In this document: positions 6,601 through 10,141 of the stretch, in pieces
Layout: each line of letters starts with the position of its first letter
Numbering within the stretch: position 1 is the stretch's first letter
NCBI GenBank assembly: GCA_934574095.1
Contig: CAKTMW010000053.1
Span: 1-10,141 of the forward strand
Length of the DNA stretch: 10,141 nucleotides
DNA from: an uncultured Oscillospiraceae bacterium
Lineage (GTDB): Bacteria > Bacillota > Clostridia > Oscillospirales > Oscillospiraceae
Direction of reading: 5' to 3'
The notes under the pieces: model-generated
Databases searched by the model: none
Seen by the model: only the letters and a program-made list of their open reading frames with translations
What the model was told of the DNA's origin: nothing
Translations under genes and position numbers: made by a program

Positions 6601-8085
6601 TTATCCCAATTTGGCCAGACCGGCCTTCAGGCGGCGCACCGTCTCATCACGACCCAGAATCTGGCAAATCTCCACGGCGCCGCCGGGGGTCACCAGCTTG
6701 CCGGCGGCGGCGATACGCACCGGCCACATGAGGGTGGCGTTCTTCACGCCCAACTGCTCCGCCAGCGCGATCAGGCTGTCGTGGATGGCGTCCGTCGTCC
6801 AGTCGGGAAGCTGCTCCAGCATGGGAATGGCGGCCTCCAGCATGGCCTTGCAGATCTCAGGATTGGTCTTGGACTTTTTGTTGGTGAAGAAGTCGATGGC
6901 GTACTCCGGGCAGGCGTCGAAGAAATCCACCTTTTCTGGGATCTCCGTCAGCTTTTCGCAACGGGCCTGCAGCAGACCCGCGATGGCGGCAATATCGAAA
7001 TCGCCCTTGACGCTCTGGCGGATGTAGGGCTCCGCCACCTTGGCAAAGGCGGCAGGCTCCATAGCCCGCAGATACACGGCGTTGAAGTGATCCAGCTTGG
7101 CGATATCGAAGATGGCGGGGGACTTGGAGATACCCGTCATGTCAAAGACCTTGGTCAGCTCCTCCAGAGAGAAGATCTCCTGCTCAGCATACTCGCCCTT
7201 GGGAGACCAGCCCAGCAGTGCCACGTAGTTGAGGATGGCCTCGGTGAGATAGCCCTGCGCCTTCAAATCCTCATAGCTGGGGTCGCCGTGGCGCTTGGAC
7301 ATTTTGTTCTGGGCGTCCCGCATAACGGGGGAGCAGTGGACATAGGTAGGCACCTCCCAGCCGAAGGCGTGGTACAGCAGATCGTACTTGGGAGCGGAGG
7401 ACAGGTATTCGCTGCCCCGCACCACATGGGTAATGCCCATCAGGTGGTCATCGATGACATTTGCGAAATTATAGGTGGGCAGACCGTCCCGCTTCAGCAG
7501 CACCTGATCGTCCAGCGTGCTGTTCTCCACGGTGATATCGCCGAAGATGGCATCGTGGAAGGTGGTAGTGCCCTCTGCGGGGATCTTTTGGCGGATGACG
7601 TAGGGCTCGCCCGCCTCCACCCGCTTCATGGCCTCGTCAAGAGGCATGTCGCGGCAAGGATCGGCGGCACGGTCAAACTCGCCGGAATCCTCCTCGGACT
7701 CCGCCTTCTCGCAGAAGCAGTAGTACGCGCCGCCCTTTTCTACCAGCAGCCGGGCATAGTGGCCATAGGTGTCACGGCGCTGGGACTGAATATAGGGAGC
7801 CACGGGGCCGCCCACATCGGGGCCTTCGTCGTGGTTCAGGCCGCACTCGGCCATGGTGCGGTAGATGACGTCGGTAGCGCCCTCTACCAGACGGCCCTGA
7901 TCGGTGTCCTCGATCCGCAGGATGAAGGTGCCGCCCTGATTGCGGGCGATCAGCCAGGTATACAGCGCCGTACGCAGGTTGCCCACGTGCATATAGCCGG
8001 TGGGAGACGGCGCGAAACGGGTACGCACCTTTCCGTGGGGGATTTTTTCCTCCATCTGGGTAAAATAGTTCATATCCATTGCCAT
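6601..8085 (-). CDS. gltX: Glutamyl-tRNA synthetase (class I)
   Basis: This 494-residue enzyme charges tRNA-Glu with glutamate. The Rossmann core opens with RFAPSPTGYMHVGN, whose HIGH signature is HVGN at 33-36; KMSKR at 261-265 is the KMSKS loop. C123, C125 (CFC) and C144 resemble a zinc-knuckle site whose fourth ligand I could not place. The C-terminal anticodon-binding part is complete. The ATG at 8085 is chosen because a perfect GGAGGT (8098-8093) lies 7 bases upstream. A longer reading frame from an ATG at 8103 would put that site inside the gene and has no site of its own. A canonical promoter precedes it. Whether it also charges tRNA-Gln (non-discriminating, with GatCAB), as is common in Firmicutes, cannot be told from the motifs. 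It is the first gene of the gltX-spoIIM-glnN unit. Confidence 0.95.
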   Translation of the reverse strand: MAMDMNYFTQMEEKIPHGKVRTRFAPSPTGYMHVGNLRTALYTWLIARNQGGTFILRIEDTDQGRLVEGATDVIYRTMAECGLNHDEGPDVGGPVAPYIQSQRRDTYGHYARLLVEKGGAYYCFCEKAESEEDSGEFDRAADPCRDMPLDEAMKRVEAGEPYVIRQKIPAEGTTTFHDAIFGDITVENSTLDDQVLLKRDGLPTYNFANVIDDHLMGITHVVRGSEYLSSAPKYDLLYHAFGWEVPTYVHCSPVMRDAQNKMSKRHGDPSYEDLKAQGYLTEAILNYVALLGWSPKGEYAEQEIFSLEELTKVFDMTGISKSPAIFDIAKLDHFNAVYLRAMEPAAFAKVAEPYIRQSVKGDFDIAAIAGLLQARCEKLTEIPEKVDFFDACPEYAIDFFTNKKSKTNPEICKAMLEAAIPMLEQLPDWTTDAIHDSLIALAEQLGVKNATLMWPVRIAAAGKLVTPGGAVEICQILGRDETVRRLKAGLAKLG

Positions 8086-8092
8086 ATCAGTT

Positions 8093-8098
8093 ACCTCC
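8093..8098 (-). promoter_or_regulatory. Shine-Dalgarno site that fixes the gltX start
   Basis: On the minus strand GGAGGT lies 7 bases before the ATG at 8085. It falls after the alternative upstream ATG at 8103, which has no such site. This trims six residues from the longest possible frame. Confidence 0.85.
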
Positions 8099-8122
8099 GG
8101 CATTTTGACAAATTACCTATCT

Positions 8123-8150
8123 ATTATATGGTTTTCTGGGGAAAAGTCAA
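8123..8150 (-). promoter_or_regulatory. Sigma-A type promoter of gltX-spoIIM-glnN
   Basis: On the minus strand the -35 TTGACT (8150-8145) and the perfect -10 TATAAT (8128-8123) are 16 bases apart. Transcription should start near 8116, giving a leader of about 30 bases before the ATG at 8085. The leader is too short for a T-box. The -35 lies in one arm of the inverted repeat at 8142-8178. Confidence 0.85.
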
Positions 8151-8178
8151 TGATGATCGTGGGATTCCATTGATTTTT
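8142..8178. repeat. Inverted repeat joining the two divergent -35 elements
   Basis: AAAAGTCAATG (8142-8152) and CATTGATTTTT (8168-8178) are reverse complements with one mismatch, separated by 15 bases. The arms contain the -35 elements of the gltX and trpS promoters. The symmetry may just reflect two similar promoters facing away from each other, or it may be an operator or shared site. No regulator can be named. Confidence 0.55.
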
Positions 8179-8198
8179 TGAACCAAACGTGGTAGGAT
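8170..8198 (+). promoter_or_regulatory. Sigma-A type promoter of trpS
   Basis: TTGATT (8170-8175) and TAGGAT (8193-8198) are 17 bases apart, with a TGG just before the -10 (extended -10 pattern). Transcription would start near 8205, leaving a leader of about 47 bases. The -10 is less perfect than that of gltX. Confidence 0.65.
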
Positions 8199-8217
8199 AG
8201 GGAACGCAAGAAGAATA

Positions 8218-8232
8218 CGGGCGCTATGCCCG
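8218..8232 (+). other. Small hairpin in the trpS leader
   Basis: CGGGC and GCCCG form a 5-bp stem with a five-base loop, ending 7 bases before the GTGAGGT ribosome binding site (8240-8246). It is short and may be chance. There is no U-run and no T-box sequence near it. Confidence 0.3.
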
Positions 8233-8251
8233 CAACAATGTGAGGTAAAAA

Positions 8252-9250
8252 ATGGCTGATACGAAAAAGAGAATCTTCAGCGGCATCCAGCCCTCCGGTG
8301 AGCTGACTCTGGGCTCCTACATGGGCGCCATCAAGAATTGGGTGGATCTGCAGGACGAGTACGACTGCCTGTACTGCATCGTGGACATGCACGCCATCAC
8401 CGTGCGGCAGGATCCCGCCACGCTGCGCAAGCGCAGCGTTAACCAGCTGGCTCAGTATATCGCCTGCGGCCTGGATCCCCAGAAGAACATCATGTTTATC
8501 CAGAGCCACGTGCCCCAGCACGCGGAGCTGGGCTGGATCCTGGGCTGCTACACCCAGTTCGGCGAGCTGAGCCGCATGACCCAGTTTAAGGCCAAGTCCG
8601 CCCAGCACGCCGACAACATCACGGCGGGCCTGTTCACCTATCCCGTGCTGATGGCCGCCGACATCCTGCTGTATCAGGCGGATCTGGTGCCGGTGGGCGA
8701 GGATCAGCGCCAGCATGTGGAGCTGACCCGCGACATTGCCCAGCGCTTCAACAGCGTGTACAGCGATACCTTCGTGCTGCCGCAGGCGTTTATCCCCAAG
8801 GTAGGCGCACGGCTCATGTCCCTGGACGATCCTACCACTAAAATGAGCAAGTCCCTGCCTGACGGCTGCGTGAACCTGATGGACGCGCCGGAGGTCATCA
8901 TGAAGAAGTTCAAGCGCGCCGTTACCGACTGCGAGACCGCCGTCAAGTACGACAAGGAGAACAAGGCCGGTATCTCCAATCTGCTGACCATCTACTGCGC
9001 CGCCACCGGCAAGACGCTGCAGGAGGCCGAGGCGGAGTTTGAAGGCCAGGGCTACGGCGTGTTCAAGCCCGCCGTGGGCGAGGCCGTGGTGGAGCTGCTG
9101 CGTCCCATCCGCGAGGAGAGCCAGCGCATCATGAACGACAAGGCCTATTTGGAGAGCGTCTATCAGGATGGCGCGGAGCGTGCCCGCCGTCTAGCGCTGA
9201 AGACGCTCAGCAAGGTGCAGCGCAAGGTGGGCTTTGTGGCGGCAAAATAA
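8252..9250 (+). CDS. trpS: Tryptophanyl-tRNA synthetase (class I)
   Basis: This 332-residue cytoplasmic enzyme charges tRNA-Trp with tryptophan. Its length is typical of bacterial TrpRS. The N-terminal Rossmann fold begins RIFSGIQPSGELTLGSY (7-23), where TLGS (19-22) stands for the HIGH signature, as TLGN does in Bacillus. AADIL (135-139) contains the Asp that recognises the indole NH in TrpRS. GEDQRQHVELTRDIA (149-163) is a family block and KMSKS lies at 197-201. The ATG at 8252 follows GTGAGGT with 5 bases between. In many Firmicutes trpS is controlled by a T-box; the leader here is too short to hold one. No terminator follows the stop codon, so some read-through into the downstream iron-sulfur scaffold gene is possible. 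Confidence 0.96.
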   Translation: MADTKKRIFSGIQPSGELTLGSYMGAIKNWVDLQDEYDCLYCIVDMHAITVRQDPATLRKRSVNQLAQYIACGLDPQKNIMFIQSHVPQHAELGWILGCYTQFGELSRMTQFKAKSAQHADNITAGLFTYPVLMAADILLYQADLVPVGEDQRQHVELTRDIAQRFNSVYSDTFVLPQAFIPKVGARLMSLDDPTTKMSKSLPDGCVNLMDAPEVIMKKFKRAVTDCETAVKYDKENKAGISNLLTIYCAATGKTLQEAEAEFEGQGYGVFKPAVGEAVVELLRPIREESQRIMNDKAYLESVYQDGAERARRLALKTLSKVQRKVGFVAAK

Positions 9251-9253
9251 GCA

Positions 9254-9265
9254 CCAAATGTTTGG
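9254..9265. repeat. Short inverted repeat just upstream of the scaffold gene promoter
   Basis: CCAAA and TTTGG are separated by two bases, 8 bases before the -35 element. The loop is too short for an RNA hairpin, so a DNA-binding site is the only attractive reading. With 5-base arms it could be chance. Confidence 0.3.
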
Positions 9266-9273
9266 AATGTTTC

Positions 9274-9302
9274 TTGCAAAAAGTTTTTAAGTCTGCTATA
9301 AT
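9274..9302 (+). promoter_or_regulatory. Strong extended -10 promoter of the iron-sulfur scaffold gene
   Basis: TTGCAA (9274-9279) and a perfect TATAAT (9297-9302) are 17 bases apart, and TGC directly precedes the -10. Transcription should start near 9309, giving a leader of about 60 bases. It matches consensus as well as any promoter in the window, which suggests the following gene pair is well expressed. Confidence 0.88.
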
Positions 9303-9318
9303 AAAAATCAGGACACCT

Positions 9319-9332
9319 CCGGGGGATCCCGG
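9319..9332 (+). other. GC hairpin in the leader of the scaffold gene
   Basis: CCGGG and CCCGG form a 5-bp stem with a GGAT loop about 10 bases after the expected transcription start. Just before it, ACCTCC (9315-9320) is complementary to a consensus Shine-Dalgarno sequence. It could stabilise the 5' end or modulate translation. No known riboswitch is recognisable. Confidence 0.4.
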
Positions 9333-9368
9333 CGATCATTTCAAAACAAAGAAAGGAACATCGTCATT

Positions 9369-10061
9369 ATGATCTATACGACTGAGGTTCAGCATATGTG
9401 CCCCGTAGCCAAGGGCGCTTATCACGGCCCGGCTCCCATTCCCGAAGAGGGCAAGTGGGTGCAGGCAAAGGAGATCAGCGATATCTCCGGCTTTACCCAT
9501 GGTATCGGCTGGTGCGCACCCCAGCAGGGCGCCTGCAAGCTGACCCTGAATGTGAAAAACGGCGTCATTGAGGAAGCGCTGGTAGAGACCATCGGCTGCT
9601 CCGGCATGACCCATTCCGCCGCCATGGCTTCCGAGATTCTGATCGGCAAGACCATTCTGGAGGCGCTGAATACCGACCTGGTGTGCGACGCCATCAACAC
9701 CGCCATGCGGGAGCTGTTCCTGCAGATCGTCTATGGCCGCACCCAGTCCGCGTTCTCCGAGGGCGGCCTGTCTGTGGGCGCATCTCTGGAGGACCTGGGC
9801 AAGGGCCTGCGTTCCCAGGTGGGCACCATGTTCGCCACCAAGGAGAAAGGTCCCCGTTATCTGGAGATGGCCGAGGGCTATTGCAGCAAGCTGGCGCTGA
9901 ACAAGGATGATGAGATCATCGGCTACGAGTTTATCAGCCTGGGCAAGATGATGGACTTCATCAAGAAGGGCGACGACGCCAACGAGGCACTGAAGAAGGC
10001 CACCGGCCACTATGGCCAGTGGGACAGCGCGGTCAAGTATATTGACCCCCGTCACGAATAA
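9369..10061 (+). CDS. NifU/IscU-like iron-sulfur cluster assembly scaffold protein, extended form
   Basis: This 230-residue soluble protein has a NifU N-terminal-like domain at about residues 40-130 and an extra C-terminal region of about 100 residues. Residues 48-77 (WCAPQQGACKL up to TIGCSGMTHSAAMAS) resemble the IscU scaffold, in which two cysteines, here C56 and C77, hold a nascent [2Fe-2S] cluster. C11, C49, C106 and C172 are also present. The Asp that follows the first ligand in IscU is absent (C56-K57-L58), and there is no LPPVK chaperone-binding motif, so this is a divergent member that may bind or carry clusters differently. It has its own strong promoter and an AAAGGAA site (9352-9358) 10 bases before the ATG. 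The gene 17 bases downstream looks like GGGtGRT, a pairing I recall from Clostridia. The product is supported by motifs; the exact role is not. Confidence 0.75.
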   Translation: MIYTTEVQHMCPVAKGAYHGPAPIPEEGKWVQAKEISDISGFTHGIGWCAPQQGACKLTLNVKNGVIEEALVETIGCSGMTHSAAMASEILIGKTILEALNTDLVCDAINTAMRELFLQIVYGRTQSAFSEGGLSVGASLEDLGKGLRSQVGTMFATKEKGPRYLEMAEGYCSKLALNKDDEIIGYEFISLGKMMDFIKKGDDANEALKKATGHYGQWDSAVKYIDPRHE

Positions 10062-10070
10062 GGGAGGAGG
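10061..10070 (+). promoter_or_regulatory. Very strong Shine-Dalgarno site of the last gene
   Basis: AGGGAGGAGG starts on the last base of the scaffold stop codon and lies 8 bases before the ATG at 10079. It indicates high, operon-linked translation. Confidence 0.8.
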
Positions 10071-10078
10071 ACGAAATC

Positions 10079-10141
10079 ATGGCTCTGTTTGAAAGTTACG
10101 AGAGAAGAATCGACAAGATCAACGGCGTCCTCGCCCAGTAC
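10079..10141 (+). CDS. Start of a GGGtGRT-like protein, cut by the window edge
   Basis: Twenty-one codons are visible before the sequence ends, reading MALFESYERR then IDKINGVLAQY. This resembles, from memory, the N-terminus of the family named GGGtGRT after a glycine-rich motif. That family is common in anaerobic Clostridia, has no established function, and is often next to a scaffold gene like the one here. The motif itself lies outside the window, so the name rests on the first 21 residues and the neighbour. The reading frame and ribosome binding site are clear; the family name is tentative. Confidence 0.6.
   Translation, partial: MALFESYERRIDKINGVLAQY

Noticed and set aside
4966..8181. 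A 1071-codon open frame on the + strand, opposite glnN, spoIIM and gltX
   Set aside because: The three minus-strand genes share one frame, and this frame is their exact complement. It stays open because those genes lack TTA, CTA and TCA codons in this stretch, as GC-rich genomes tend to. The translation is low-complexity (rich in Gly, Gln, His, Leu and Val), matches no family I know, and ignores gene boundaries.
8199..8251. A possible T-box riboswitch before trpS
   Set aside because: The leader is about 47 bases, with no T-box sequence, specifier loop or terminator/antiterminator pair.
8147..8716. A minus-strand frame of 189 codons overlapping the start of trpS
   Set aside because: It is antisense to the strongly conserved trpS N-terminus and to its promoter, and shows no family motif.

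Overview
The window is a compact stretch of bacterial chromosome, about 60% GC, that reads as a Gram-positive spore-forming anaerobe of the Clostridia. The evidence is strong purine-rich Shine-Dalgarno sites, sigma-A type promoters, a SpoIIM sporulation protein, a type III glutamine synthetase, an E. coli-type (XdhABC) three-subunit molybdenum hydroxylase, and a NifU-like scaffold gene followed by what looks like a GGGtGRT gene. GC-rich Oscillospiraceae (Oscillibacter, Flavonifractor or Dysosmobacter-like gut bacteria) fit best; this placement is inference. I see no mobile element, CRISPR array, tRNA, rRNA or T-box. No gap between genes exceeds about 170 bases.

Region 1 (1-3798, + strand): xdhA-xdhB-xdhC, a tightly packed operon for a xanthine-dehydrogenase-like enzyme. 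It has a molybdenum cofactor subunit, an FAD subunit and a 2x[2Fe-2S] subunit, in the same order as E. coli xdhABC. Its promoter lies left of the window. It ends at a perfect 18-bp hairpin with A and T tracts on opposite sides, which can serve as terminator for both this operon and the convergent glnN.

Region 2 (3835-8085, - strand): gltX (glutamyl-tRNA synthetase), then spoIIM (engulfment-stage membrane protein), then glnN (type III glutamine synthetase). The spacers are 3 and 39 bases, so they probably form one transcription unit driven by a canonical promoter (TTGACT-16-TATAAT) upstream of gltX. The first and last genes both use glutamate, one charging it onto tRNA and the other amidating it.

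Region 3 (8086-8251): divergent promoters for gltX and trpS stand back to back, and their -35 elements form the arms of an 11-bp inverted repeat with one mismatch. Tryptophanyl-tRNA synthetase (trpS) follows on the + strand with a short leader and no T-box.

Region 4 (9251-10141, + strand): a very strong extended -10 promoter drives a 230-residue IscU/NifU-like cysteine protein. It is followed closely, behind a very strong ribosome binding site, by the first 21 codons of a gene that looks like the GGGtGRT family. This uncharacterised pair is the least understood part of the window.
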